Shown here: one piece after another, positions 19,190 to 28,393 of the stretch
Position numbering within the stretch: the stretch's first letter is position 1
Layout of the letters: every line of letters begins with the position of its first letter
Assembly: GCF_002223055.1 (NCBI RefSeq)
Contig: NZ_NKFL01000007.1
Span: 1,116,001-1,180,000 of the forward strand
From: Burkholderia sp. HI2500
GTDB taxonomy: Bacteria > Pseudomonadota > Gammaproteobacteria > Burkholderiales > Burkholderiaceae
Direction: 5' to 3'
DNA length: 64,000 bases
Notes under the pieces: generated by a model
Databases searched by the model: none
The model's input: only the letters and a program-made list of their open reading frames with translations
What the model was told of the DNA's origin: nothing
Program-made: the position numbers and the translations under genes

Positions 19190-21318
19190 CCTACCCGAGC
19201 CTTCGCGACTGGCTGTTCTCGGGCAAGACGTTTGCCGCGTCGATGCTGGCGCTGTATCTCGGCCTGTATTTCCAGTTGCCGCGCCCGTACTGGGCGATGG
19301 CGAGCGTCTACATCGTGTCGAACCCGTTCGTCGGCGCGACGCGCTCGAAGGCGCTGTATCGCGCGCTCGGCACCGCGCTCGGCGCGGCCGCCGCGATCTT
19401 CTTCGTGCCGCCGTTCGTCGAGACGCCGCTGCTGTTCGCGATCATCGTCGCCACCTGGTGCGGCACGCTGCTCTACCTCGCGATCTCCGATCGCACCGCG
19501 CGCAGCTATGTGTTCATGCTCGCCGGCTACACGATGCCGCTGGTCGCGCTGCCGACCGTGACCGATCCGTCCACCGTGTTCGACGTCGCGATCGCACGTA
19601 CCGAGGAGATCGTGCTCGGCATCGTGTGCGCGAGCGTGGTCGGCAGCGCGATCTTCCCGAACCGGCTCGCGCCGACGCTGATCGAGCGCACCGACGCGTG
19701 GTTCAAGGATGCCGCGTTCTATGGCCGCGAGACGCTGTCCGGGCACATCGCCGGCAAGGCGCTGTCCGCGTGCCGGCAACGCCTCGCGGCGACCATCACG
19801 GGCCTCGAATTCCTGCTGAGCCAGCTGAGCTACGACCATGCGCACCCGCGCATCCTCGCGCGGGCACAGGCGCTCGCGGGCCGGATGCAGCTGTTCCTGC
19901 CGCTGATGTCGTCGCTCGCCGATCCGTTGATCGCCCTGATGCGCGACCTGCACATCCGGCCGGCCGGGCTCGACGAGTTGCTCGCCGATGCCGCGACGTG
20001 GTTCGACGCGCCGCTGCCGGCCGTCCGGGCCGGCACCGACGGCGACATGACCGACGACCCGGTCGCGCAACGCCTGCGCGAACGCATCGCCGCGCTGCAG
20101 CCGGCCGACGACGCGCTCGCGAGCTGGGACGGTGCGCTGCTGTCGAACGCGCTATGGCGGCTGCGCCAGGTCATCGACATCTGGCAGGACTGCCGCTCGC
20201 TGCGCGCGCTGATCGGCAACGAAGCGGGCGTCTGGCAGCCGCGCTACCGGCACTGGCGGCTCGGCGGCACCGAGCGCTTCTTCGATCGCGGGATGATGCT
20301 GTTTTCGACGCTGACCGTGGTCGCCGCGATCGTGTTCGCGAGCTGGCTGTGGATCGCGTCTGGCTGGCACGACGGCGCCGCCGCCGTCACGCTCGTGGCC
20401 GTGTCGTGCAGCTTCTTCGCTGCGCTCGACGAGCCGGCGCCGCTGGTGTTCAAGTTCTTCCTCGCGACGACCGCGAGCGTCGTGTTCGCGGGCCTGTACC
20501 TGTTCGTCGTGCTGCCGCACGTGCACGATTTCGCAATGCTCGTCGTGATGTTCGCGGGCCCGTTCATCCTGATCGGCACGCTGCTGCCGCGCCCGCAGTT
20601 CAACATGGTGACGATGCTCGTCGCCGTGAACACGGCCACCTTCATCAGCATCCAGGGTGCGTACGACGCGGATTTCTTCGTGTTCCTGAACAGCAACCTC
20701 GCGGGCGTCGCCGGGCTGTTGTTCGCCTATGTATGGACGCGTGCGACGCGGCCGTTCGGCGCGGAACTCGCGGTGCGGCGCCTGCTGCGCTCGGGCTGGG
20801 AAGACGTCGCACGCTCCGCGTCGACACAACCGCTCGACGACCAGCGCAACCACGCGTCGCGAATGCTCGACCGCGTCACGCAGCTGCTGCCGCGCCTCGG
20901 TGCGTCCGACGATCATCGCCACCCGTCGATCGAAAGCTTCCGCGACCTGCGCATCGCGCTCAATGCGCTCGACCTGCGCCGCTCGCGCCGCCGGCTGTCC
21001 GGCGACGTGCCCGACGCGATCGACCGCGTGCTGGCCGGCGTCACCGACCACTACGAACGCTGCGCCGCCGCGAACGCGCGCCAGCCGGCGCCGCCCGCGC
21101 TGCTCGCGACGATCGACGACGCACTGCAACGCGTCGCGGGCCGCAACCTGCCGGGTGCCGCACCGGCAGAAGACGGCGCTGCGCCCGCCGCACCGGCCAC
21201 GCCTGCCACGCATCGCCGGCTGCGCGACACGCTGCACGCGCTCGTCGGCCTGCGCCTGTCGCTGTATCCGGCCGCGGCCGGGCAGCCGCCGCAGGCGCCG
21301 GACGGAGCACGCGCATGA
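19186..21318 (+). CDS. FusC/AaeB-family inner-membrane efflux protein
   Basis: This 710-residue protein is of the fusaric-acid-resistance / aromatic acid exporter family. It has two hydrophobic blocks (about 10-170 and 365-525), each of several membrane helices, separated and followed by cytoplasmic regions, as is usual for FusC/AaeB proteins. The N-terminal LRDWLFSGKTFAASMLALYL and RPYWAMASVYIVSNPF are strongly typical. With the downstream DUF1656, HlyD and outer-membrane genes it should form a tripartite pump for aromatic carboxylates or fusaric acid. The substrate is inferred. Confidence 0.9.
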   Translation: MTYPSLRDWLFSGKTFAASMLALYLGLYFQLPRPYWAMASVYIVSNPFVGATRSKALYRALGTALGAAAAIFFVPPFVETPLLFAIIVATWCGTLLYLAISDRTARSYVFMLAGYTMPLVALPTVTDPSTVFDVAIARTEEIVLGIVCASVVGSAIFPNRLAPTLIERTDAWFKDAAFYGRETLSGHIAGKALSACRQRLAATITGLEFLLSQLSYDHAHPRILARAQALAGRMQLFLPLMSSLADPLIALMRDLHIRPAGLDELLADAATWFDAPLPAVRAGTDGDMTDDPVAQRLRERIAALQPADDALASWDGALLSNALWRLRQVIDIWQDCRSLRALIGNEAGVWQPRYRHWRLGGTERFFDRGMMLFSTLTVVAAIVFASWLWIASGWHDGAAAVTLVAVSCSFFAALDEPAPLVFKFFLATTASVVFAGLYLFVVLPHVHDFAMLVVMFAGPFILIGTLLPRPQFNMVTMLVAVNTATFISIQGAYDADFFVFLNSNLAGVAGLLFAYVWTRATRPFGAELAVRRLLRSGWEDVARSASTQPLDDQRNHASRMLDRVTQLLPRLGASDDHRHPSIESFRDLRIALNALDLRRSRRRLSGDVPDAIDRVLAGVTDHYERCAAANARQPAPPALLATIDDALQRVAGRNLPGAAPAEDGAAPAAPATPATHRRLRDTLHALVGLRLSLYPAAAGQPPQAPDGARA

Positions 21319-21352
21319 TCCCGCTTTCCCATCCGTCCTTCCGACCGCGACC

Positions 21353-21565
21353 ATGATCGGCGAAATCGACATCTTCGGCGTATTCGTGCCGGCCCCGCTC
21401 GTGCTGATGCTGATCGCCTACCTGATCAACATCGTCGTGCGCGCCGTGCTCGAGCGCGTCGGCTTCTACCGCCTCGTCTGGCACCGTTCGATCTTCGACC
21501 TCGGCATCTACGTATTCGTGTTTGCCGCCGTCGTGATCGTTTCCCACCATCTCGTGGCTACCTAA
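21353..21565 (+). CDS. DUF1656 (AaeX-like) small membrane protein
   Basis: This 70-residue protein has two transmembrane segments and starts MIGEIDIFGVFVPAPL, typical of DUF1656. Genes for this family sit between FusC-type and HlyD-type genes in aromatic acid efflux operons, as here. Its exact role is unknown. Confidence 0.88.
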   Translation: MIGEIDIFGVFVPAPLVLMLIAYLINIVVRAVLERVGFYRLVWHRSIFDLGIYVFVFAAVVIVSHHLVAT

Positions 21566-21566
21566 C

Positions 21567-22541
21567 GTGAAAAAAACCTGGCTCTCGGCAGGGCAAATCC
21601 TGCTCACCCTGATCGTCGTCGTCGTGGCTGCCGTCGTGCTGTGGCGCATCGTCAACTACTACATGTTCTCGCCGTGGACCCGCGACGGTCACGTGCGCGC
21701 CGACGTGATCCAGGTCGCGCCGGACGTGGCGGGCCTCATCACGTCGGTGCAGGTCGCCGACAACCAGGAGGTCAAGCGCGGCCAGGTGCTGTTCGTGATC
21801 GACCAGGCGCGCTACACGCTCGCGGAGCGGCTCGCCGAAGCCACGCTCGCGCAGCGCCGCGCGACGCTCGCGCAGGCGAAGCGCGAGTACGCCCGCAACC
21901 TGCAGCTCGGCAACCTGGTCGCGAGCGAGCAGGTCGAGGAAAGCCGCACGCGCGTCGAACAGGGCGAAGCCGCCGTCGCCGATGCGCAGGTGTCGCTCGA
22001 CACCGCGAAGCTGAACCTGCAGCGCACGACGATCGTCAGTCCCGTAGACGGCTACCTGAACGACCGCGCGCCGCGCGTCGGCGAATACGTGCCGGCCGGC
22101 CGCGCGGTGCTGTCGGTCGTCGACCGCAATTCGTTCCGCGTCGACGGCTACTTCGAGGAAACCAAGCTGCGCGGCATCCACATCGGCCAGCCGGTCGACA
22201 TCATCGTGATGGGCGAGCCGCGTGCGCTGCGCGGGCACGTGCAGAGCATCGTCGCGGCGATCGAGGATCGCGACCGCACGCAGGGCGCGAACCTGCTGCC
22301 GAACGTGAACCCCGCATTCAGCTGGGTGCGGCTCGCGCAGCGTGTACCGGTGCGCGTCGTGCTCGACGAGGTGCCCGACGATTTCCGGATGATCGCGGGC
22401 CGTACCGCGACCGTCTCGATGCGCGAAGCCGACACGCGACGCAACGACCAGGCGAAGCCGGCGGCCGGCGCGTCGGCGGTCGCCGCACCGGTATCGACGG
22501 CTTCCGGCGCCGCCGCCAGCGCGGCAGGAGCATCACAATGA
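21567..22541 (+). CDS. HlyD/EmrA-family periplasmic adaptor (AaeA-like)
   Basis: This 324-residue membrane fusion protein has one N-terminal transmembrane helix (about 8-30), then a biotinyl-lipoyl half (VAPDVAGLITSVQVADNQEV), an alpha-hairpin and a second lipoyl half (TIVSPVDGYLNDRAPRVGEY). It links the FusC pump to the outer-membrane factor. It starts at the GTG at 21567, one base after the DUF1656 stop. It ends overlapping the next gene by ATGA. The Ala-rich C-terminal tail is low complexity. Confidence 0.9.
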   Translation: MKKTWLSAGQILLTLIVVVVAAVVLWRIVNYYMFSPWTRDGHVRADVIQVAPDVAGLITSVQVADNQEVKRGQVLFVIDQARYTLAERLAEATLAQRRATLAQAKREYARNLQLGNLVASEQVEESRTRVEQGEAAVADAQVSLDTAKLNLQRTTIVSPVDGYLNDRAPRVGEYVPAGRAVLSVVDRNSFRVDGYFEETKLRGIHIGQPVDIIVMGEPRALRGHVQSIVAAIEDRDRTQGANLLPNVNPAFSWVRLAQRVPVRVVLDEVPDDFRMIAGRTATVSMREADTRRNDQAKPAAGASAVAAPVSTASGAAASAAGASQ

Positions 22542-24037
22542 AGCGGCACGGTCTGCGTCTCGCCGCGACGCTCGCGCCGCTTGCGCTCGCACTCGGCGCG
22601 TGCAAGTCGGTCGGCCCCGATTACACGCTGCCGCAGCAGGCGTACGTGAATGCGCCGCTCGCGAACCATGCGCTCGACGATGCGAACGGCACGCTCGTGT
22701 CGCGCGACGCCGTGCCCGGCAACTGGTGGCAGCTCTACGACGATCCCGTGCTCAACGGGCTCGTGCGCGATGCACTGAAGTCGAACACCGACCTGCGCGT
22801 CGCCGCGGCCAACCTCGCGCGCTCGCGCGCGGCGCTGGAAGTCGCAAGCCAGCAGGGTGGCTTCTCGGGCGGCGCGGAGGCCGCCGTGCAGCGCGCCCAG
22901 GAATCGGCCGAGCAATACCTGCTCGAGAACAAGCTGCCGGTCGTCAACGAAGGCACGGTCGGCATCAACGTGTCGTACGAGATCGACCTGTTCGGCAAGC
23001 TGCGGCGCGGCGTCGAAGCCGCGCGCGCGGACAGCGAAGCCGTCAGGGCCGCCGGCGACCTGGCACGCATCACGGTCGTCGCCGACGTCGTGCGGGCGTA
23101 CGTCGAGTCGTGCTCGGCCGGCGACGAGCTGGCCGTCGCGAAGCAGTCGCTCGCGCTGCAGAAGCAGCGCGTCGCGCTATCGCAGCGGCTGCGCGATGCC
23201 GGGCGCGGCAACCAGACCGACGTGACGCGCGGCGTGACGCAGGTGCGCACCCTCGCCGCCGATATCCCGCGCTTCGAAGGCCGCCGCAAGGTCGCGCAAT
23301 ACCAGCTTGCCGCGCTGCTCGCGCGCTCGCCGGCCGACCTGCCGAAGGCCGTTGCCGAATGCGAGCGCCTGCCGAAGCTGCGCCAGCCGATCCCGATCGG
23401 CGACGGCGCCGCGCTGCTGCGCCGCCGCCCCGACGTGCGCGCAGCCGAGCGGCAACTCGCGGCCGCGACCGCGCGGATCGGCGTGGCGACCGCCGCGCTG
23501 TACCCGTCGATCAGCATCGGTGCGTCGGCCGGCTCGGTCGGTGTCGCCGCCGACCTGTTCTCGTCCACGACGAATCGCTGGTCGTTTGGCCCGCTGATCA
23601 GCTGGTCGTTCCCCGTCAACGGCCAGCGTGCGCGCGTACGCGAGGCCGAAGCGGCGACGGGTGGCGCGCTCGCGCACTTCGACGGCGTCGTGCTGAACGC
23701 GCTGCGCGAAACGCAGTCGAGCCTCGCGACCTATGCCGCCGACGTGCAGCGCACGGAAGCGCTGCGCACGGCGTATGAATCGGCACGCAATTCCGCCGAC
23801 GAAACGCATCGCCTCTATCTGGCCGGCCGCGAGTCGTTCATCTCCGATCTCGACGCGACGCGCACGCTGACGAGCGCGCAGGCGCAGGTGGCGGCAGCCG
23901 AAGGCCAGGTCGCGACCGACCAGGTGCGGCTCTTCCTCGCGCTCGGCGGGGGGTGGGAATCCGACGGTACGACGGCCGCAGCGGACGCCCGTCCCGCCGC
24001 GACACGCACCGCCGCGACACCCGCGACCAGCGAGTAA
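22538..24037 (+). CDS. NodT-family outer-membrane efflux lipoprotein
   Basis: This 499-residue outer-membrane channel has a lipoprotein signal (lipobox LALGAC) followed by KSVGPDYTLPQ, the usual start of NodT/OprM-type factors. Two TolC-type repeats follow, with EIDLFGKLRRGVEAARAD in the first and LLRRRPDVRAAERQLAAATA between them. The start at 22538 has an AGGAG site and overlaps the HlyD stop. It is the last gene of the marR-fusC efflux operon and completes the pump. Confidence 0.9.
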   Translation: MKRHGLRLAATLAPLALALGACKSVGPDYTLPQQAYVNAPLANHALDDANGTLVSRDAVPGNWWQLYDDPVLNGLVRDALKSNTDLRVAAANLARSRAALEVASQQGGFSGGAEAAVQRAQESAEQYLLENKLPVVNEGTVGINVSYEIDLFGKLRRGVEAARADSEAVRAAGDLARITVVADVVRAYVESCSAGDELAVAKQSLALQKQRVALSQRLRDAGRGNQTDVTRGVTQVRTLAADIPRFEGRRKVAQYQLAALLARSPADLPKAVAECERLPKLRQPIPIGDGAALLRRRPDVRAAERQLAAATARIGVATAALYPSISIGASAGSVGVAADLFSSTTNRWSFGPLISWSFPVNGQRARVREAEAATGGALAHFDGVVLNALRETQSSLATYAADVQRTEALRTAYESARNSADETHRLYLAGRESFISDLDATRTLTSAQAQVAAAEGQVATDQVRLFLALGGGWESDGTTAAADARPAATRTAATPATSE

Positions 24038-24226
24038 TCACGGCAGCGCTGTCATCTTCAGTACATCACGCGCACCTGGCGAAGCGCTCGGTGGCGGCGG
24101 GCTTTCCTGATTCGCGCCATAGCGCCGGAAGGACGACGAACACCCACGTTGACGGTAAACTGGCAAATGCATTTCCATTCATCTTTCGCCGCTGAACCCC
24201 CAGCGGTATCCACCCGGAGATCCATC

Positions 24227-24652
24227 ATGCGAACCAGCGCCCGCAACCATTTCGCCGGCCAGGTCAGCGCCGTCAAGACCGGTGCCGTCAACGACGAAAT
24301 CACGCTCCGCACGCAGGACGGTCTCGACATCGTCGCCGTGATCACCCACGGCAGCGCGGCGTCGCTGGGCCTCGCGGCCGGCTCGAAGGCATTCGCACTC
24401 GTGAAGGCGTCGTCGGTGATCGTGATGGTCGACGTCGACAGCAGCAAGGTGTCGGCCCGCAACTGCGTCGCGGGCACCGTATCGTCGGTTGCGAAAGGCG
24501 CGGTCAATTCGGAAGTCGTGATCAAGGCCTCGGGCGGCGCCGAAATCGTCGCGATCATCACCAACGACAGCGTCGATCGCCTCGGCCTCGCGAGCGGCAC
24601 GGCTGCGTCCGCGATCTTCAAGGCATCGAGCGTGATCGTCGGCGTCGAGTGA
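24227..24652 (+). CDS. Molybdenum-pterin-binding (Mop/TOBE) protein
   Basis: This 141-residue protein is made of two tandem Mop domains (MRTSARNHFAGQVSAVKTGA and the second, SARNCVAGTVSSVAKGAVNS). Such di-Mop molbindins bind molybdate and store or buffer it in the cytoplasm. The start at 24227 has a GGAGA site. The NifQ-like gene follows 75 bp downstream on the same strand, so the pair probably handles molybdenum together. Confidence 0.9.
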   Translation: MRTSARNHFAGQVSAVKTGAVNDEITLRTQDGLDIVAVITHGSAASLGLAAGSKAFALVKASSVIVMVDVDSSKVSARNCVAGTVSSVAKGAVNSEVVIKASGGAEIVAIITNDSVDRLGLASGTAASAIFKASSVIVGVE

Positions 24653-24727
24653 ACGCGTGACGATCGCGATGGCGATCCGTTTGGCACGGCGCATTCACAC
24701 GAATCGCGCCGTGCGGCTGCCGGTCGG

Positions 24728-25327
24728 ATGCGTGCGATGACGACCGCGTTCGATCACGTTCGGCAACGGGCGCTGCAGTCGTTGCTGTCCGCGGCGGCCA
24801 GTGCCGACACACCCGATGCACGCCTGTTCGGCGCACTCGTTGCGGCACGCGCGCGCCGCAATGAACTCGGGCTGCTCGGCCTGTCTCGTCGCCAACTGGC
24901 CGGCCTGCTGACGCGGCAGTTTCCGCACCTGCCTGCGGCCGAGGTCGCAGCGCTCGCGCCAACGGCCGCGACGGCAGTGCTGCCATCCACTCACGCGGCG
25001 TTCGTCACCACGCTGCACACGCGGCTGATGAACGACGCGAATCCCGCCGCCGACCGCGACGACGCCGGCTGTCTCGCGTCGATCATCGCGCACGCCTGCC
25101 TGCGCCCCGATCATCTGTGGCGCGATCTCGGGCTCGACGGGCGCGACGCGGTATCCGCGATGCTCGATCGCTATTTCCCCGCGCTTGCCGCGCGCAACGT
25201 CGCTCACCTGCGCTGGAAGAAATTCCTCGCACAGGAAGTGGCCGCCTCGCTCGATGTGCCGCCCGGCCCCGCCCCCGGGTGCCCGGGCTGCGAGGATTTC
25301 GGCTTCTGCTTTCCTCACGCGCGATAA
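24728..25327 (+). CDS. nifQ: NifQ-like molybdenum-handling protein
   Basis: This 199-residue protein resembles NifQ, the Fe-S protein that delivers Mo for FeMo-cofactor synthesis. Matching parts are the HACLRPDHLWRDLGL segment, the FPALAARNVAHLRWKKF stretch and the C-terminal cluster motif CPGC-x5-C (Cys185, 188, 194). NifQ normally has Cx4Cx2Cx5C. Here the first Cys is replaced by Gly (residue 180). No nif genes are in the window. It may serve other molybdenum enzymes or be degenerate. The start is ATG 24728, with ATG 24737 possible. Confidence 0.75.
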   Translation: MRAMTTAFDHVRQRALQSLLSAAASADTPDARLFGALVAARARRNELGLLGLSRRQLAGLLTRQFPHLPAAEVAALAPTAATAVLPSTHAAFVTTLHTRLMNDANPAADRDDAGCLASIIAHACLRPDHLWRDLGLDGRDAVSAMLDRYFPALAARNVAHLRWKKFLAQEVAASLDVPPGPAPGCPGCEDFGFCFPHAR

Positions 25328-25435
25328 CCACCACGGCTGCGTGGCCGCCCATTCGAGTCGTCGCATCGCCATCCGGAGAAACCGCCCCATAAACGGTTAC
25401 CTTGCACACCGTATCGCCTGCTGTTCATGACGCGG

Positions 25436-26497
25436 TCAATGCCGGTGCCGGTGATGAATGTCCGGAAAATGCGCATGGCTGTGCGTGATCGGCAGATGCA
25501 CATGCGGATGCGTGTGCGGCTCGTTGCCGTCGTACGCAAAATCGTGCGCGTGCTGGTGATGTTCGTCGTGCCGATGCCGATGCGTGTGCTCGAGTGGCTC
25601 GTGCGTGTGCGTGTGTTCATGCCGTTCGCGAACGTGCAGCCAGATCCCGAGCGCCATCAGCACGGCCGCGATCCAGAACGTCGCGGGCGGCAGCGCGGGC
25701 CAGATCAGCAGCGACAGCACGACGCCGAACAGCGGCGCGATCGAGAAATATGCGCCCGTGCGCGCGCTGCCGAGATGACGCAGTGCGACGACGAACAGCA
25801 CGAGGCTGATCCCGTAGCCGCCGAGCCCCGTCAGCATCGCGGCAGCCGTGACCGGGACAGCCGGCAGCGTCGTGCCGGTCGCCAGCGCGATGCCGATGTT
25901 CACGGGGCCGGCGATCAGCCCCTTCGCGCACGCGATGACCATCGCATCGTTTGCGGCCACCTTGCGGGTCAGGTTGTTGTCGACCGCCCAGCACAGGCAT
26001 GCGCCGACGATCAGCAACGCGCCGACCGGCACGCCTGCGTGGGCCGGCGTCCACGACAGCAGCGTGCCGCCGGCGACGATCGCGACCATTCCGAGGAACA
26101 CCTGCGAATCCACGTTCTCGCGAAACACGACCCACGCGATGACAGCCGTCAGCACGCCCTCGAGATTGAGCAGCAACGCACTCGTCGCGGCTGGCGTGCT
26201 CGACAGCCCGAGCATCAGCAAAGCCGGTCCGGCCACTCCGCCCGCCGCAATCGCGCCGGCCAGCCACGGCAGGTCTGCACGCTGCAGCGGCGCGGCGCCT
26301 GCGGTCGTTGCATGCCGGTTGTGCAGGCGACGAAGCAGGATCCCGATACCGAGCCCGACACCGCTGCCGAGATAGAACAGGCCAGCGACCATGAACGGCG
26401 ACATCGCGCCGATCAGCGCCTTGGCGAGCGGTGTCGCGGCGCCGAACAGCGCGGCAGCGGTGAGCGCGACGAGAATCGCGGAATGTCTCGAGTGCAT
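25436..26497 (-). CDS. EamA/DMT-superfamily transporter with His-rich C-terminal tail
   Basis: This 353-residue protein has about ten membrane segments in two EamA repeats (residues about 5-140 and 155-285), ending in a hydrophilic tail of about 64 residues with 23 histidines (HEHTHTHEPLEHTHRHRH and so on). Drug/metabolite transporters of this class are usually exporters. The tail suggests binding of a transition metal such as Ni, Co or Zn. It converges with the NifQ-like gene. Metal export is an inference from the tail. Confidence 0.82.
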   Translation of the reverse strand: MHSRHSAILVALTAAALFGAATPLAKALIGAMSPFMVAGLFYLGSGVGLGIGILLRRLHNRHATTAGAAPLQRADLPWLAGAIAAGGVAGPALLMLGLSSTPAATSALLLNLEGVLTAVIAWVVFRENVDSQVFLGMVAIVAGGTLLSWTPAHAGVPVGALLIVGACLCWAVDNNLTRKVAANDAMVIACAKGLIAGPVNIGIALATGTTLPAVPVTAAAMLTGLGGYGISLVLFVVALRHLGSARTGAYFSIAPLFGVVLSLLIWPALPPATFWIAAVLMALGIWLHVRERHEHTHTHEPLEHTHRHRHDEHHQHAHDFAYDGNEPHTHPHVHLPITHSHAHFPDIHHRHRH

Positions 26498-26998
26498 GAT
26501 CCGGTTCGAATTGACGTTGAAAGGCGCTGGTCGTCGCAGCGGGTTGCGTCGCGGTGGGCTTTTCGACCCTTTCGCAATGTAAGCTGCATTGCAGCCGGCC
26601 AGCTTGCGCGCGACCTGGCGACCTCGACGCGATTATCGCGCGTCGTCATGTCACGATGACCGAGTGCGATCGTCCACGCGCCAGTCGATGGCTTCGACAT
26701 GCCGCTATTTTAGGAAAACGAATTAATCGAACGAAGCGTTGCCGTGTTCGGTGTAGGCGTACCGTTCATGCGCAAACGACAAAGTCGAAACAACGCGCGT
26801 GCGGCATCGATCGGCGAACTTTCTTCGTCCGGTCGCGTGGTCTGTTCGAGGTGGGATAGGTGAGAGCCCGGCACGGCGAGCCCCGGTGGGAGCAGTCCTG
26901 ACCTGCCTCGGTCGAGGCAGGCCAGTCTGTCGGGTCATTCACCGCAGGCGATGTGCCTGCGGGACAGCGCCGTGCGGTATGCAGCGGCGCGGTGCGGA
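26498..26998. other. Intergenic region between EamA gene and proQ, two hairpins
   Basis: No gene is convincing in these 501 bp. Two perfect hairpins are visible: CCTGCCTC-GGTC-GAGGCAGG (26902-26921) and CCGCAGGC-GATGT-GCCTGCGG (26942-26962). The second is 37 bp past the proQ stop. Neither has a T-run, so they may be Rho-type or attenuating structures. Confidence 0.5.
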
Positions 26999-27664
26999 TT
27001 ACGCGTTTCCGGCCGTTTGCGGCTCGACCTGCGGCGCTGCGTCGGCTTGCGCTTCCACGTTTGCCGCTTGCGGCTCGGCGGCGGCCTCGGCCTGCTGCTC
27101 TGCCTTCGGCTGCTGCGGCGCGCCCTTGGCCGATTGCCCCGCGCCCTTGTTGCCGGGGCGACGAGCCTTCAGGCGGCGTGCCCGAGCCGCATCGTCATGC
27201 GTGACGCGCCCTGCTTCGTTACCCTGCAGATCGACCCGCACGGCGTCTTCGACGAGGCACGACCAGTAACGGTTGCCACGGCACCACGTCGACATCGCTT
27301 CACGCAGTTCGGCTTCGCTGAGCCCGACGGCCTGTGCTTCACGTGCGAGGTCGTCCCAGATCCCGACCTTGAGCGGCACTTTGGGGGCCGGATTCTTCGG
27401 GAACGCACGCGGAAACTTACGCTGCAGTTTGCCGATCGCAACGATGACCGGATCGACCGGCGCCGCCGGCTTCGCCGAAGCCGGCTTCGCGCGGTGCGCC
27501 GCTTTGCCGCCGGCCGCAGCCGGCTTGGCGCCACGCTGCGGCTGGTCGCCGGACTTCGGCTTCGCGCCGGTGTCCGCCGGCGCTGCCGGCCGCTTCGCGT
27601 TGCGCTCCTGCTTGGCCTTCGCTGCGAGCTGCGCCCGCAATTCGGCAAGTTGTTCAAAACCCAT
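26999..27664 (-). CDS. proQ: ProQ/FinO-family RNA chaperone
   Basis: This 221-residue protein has a central FinO/ProQ domain (roughly 72-165; IGKLQRKFPRAF, WCRGNRYWSCLVEDAVRVDL) flanked by Lys/Ala/Pro-rich disordered tails. These proteins bind structured RNAs and sRNAs and affect mRNA stability or, for FinO types, plasmid transfer control. The start at 27664 (MGFEQLAELRAQLA) matches the common N-terminal helix of Burkholderia ProQ-like proteins. No target RNA is evident nearby. Confidence 0.88.
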   Translation of the reverse strand: MGFEQLAELRAQLAAKAKQERNAKRPAAPADTGAKPKSGDQPQRGAKPAAAGGKAAHRAKPASAKPAAPVDPVIVAIGKLQRKFPRAFPKNPAPKVPLKVGIWDDLAREAQAVGLSEAELREAMSTWCRGNRYWSCLVEDAVRVDLQGNEAGRVTHDDAARARRLKARRPGNKGAGQSAKGAPQQPKAEQQAEAAAEPQAANVEAQADAAPQVEPQTAGNA

Positions 27665-28393
27665 AAATTCAATCCACCAGGAATATAAGGTGTGGTTCGT
27701 GCGGTCATGCCGCGCGGCGCACAAGCTTCGCCGCCATGCGTGCGACCCGTCTGCCGCCGATGCGGAACACTACGGGGCCGCATCGCGCACGCCACTCTGT
27801 TTCAGGCACCCGGCCACGATGCCGGACAAGGCAGGAGTGGAAGTATACCGGTACGCGCGGCGGCCGGTTGACTCACTGGTCTGCGTTAGCCCGATTCGGG
27901 GTACCGGAAATGCGTCCATGCGGTCGTGTTGCGCATTATATGGATACGTTTCCGGAAGTCACGCCGTTCACTCTCGTTAGCGGAAATCGTGGCCATTTTC
28001 CGTGCTGCGATTGCCCCGGCGGCACCGGTCGACGCCCGACACGTGGTATTCCGCCTCGGGACGTCGAACGCGATCCCGCCGCACCGGTGCGTCGCGGGCC
28101 CGGGCTGCGATTCTGCATCCCGGGCAGCGGCGTCGGCTGCGTGCAAATCAACGATCACCGCGATGGAGCGGCGCAAGTGCCGTACCTATTCGACAGCATC
28201 GGTGCCCGCACACGACTCGTTGCGTCCGCATCCATCCCGTGGCGCACGAAGAGGCTGAAAAGTGCGTAGTATGGCCGGATCGATGTCGTCGGCAGCGTAC
28301 CCCAGCCGGTTTCGCCGAGCCCCACCGGCGAGCCGCCGACATCCCGCTTGCCTGCCAAAAGAACGAACCGGTTGTACGAAACGGAGCAGAGAC
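27665..28393. other. Intergenic region without clear gene
   Basis: In these 729 bp between proQ and the DUF2889 gene I find no frame with family resemblance, good start and ribosome site. Base composition is less GC-rich than the flanking genes in places (around 27840-28000). Confidence 0.5.

Noticed and set aside
27736..28269. 177-codon plus-strand frame between proQ and the DUF2889 gene
   Set aside because: Composition is unlike the real genes nearby, no recognisable motif, no ribosome site.
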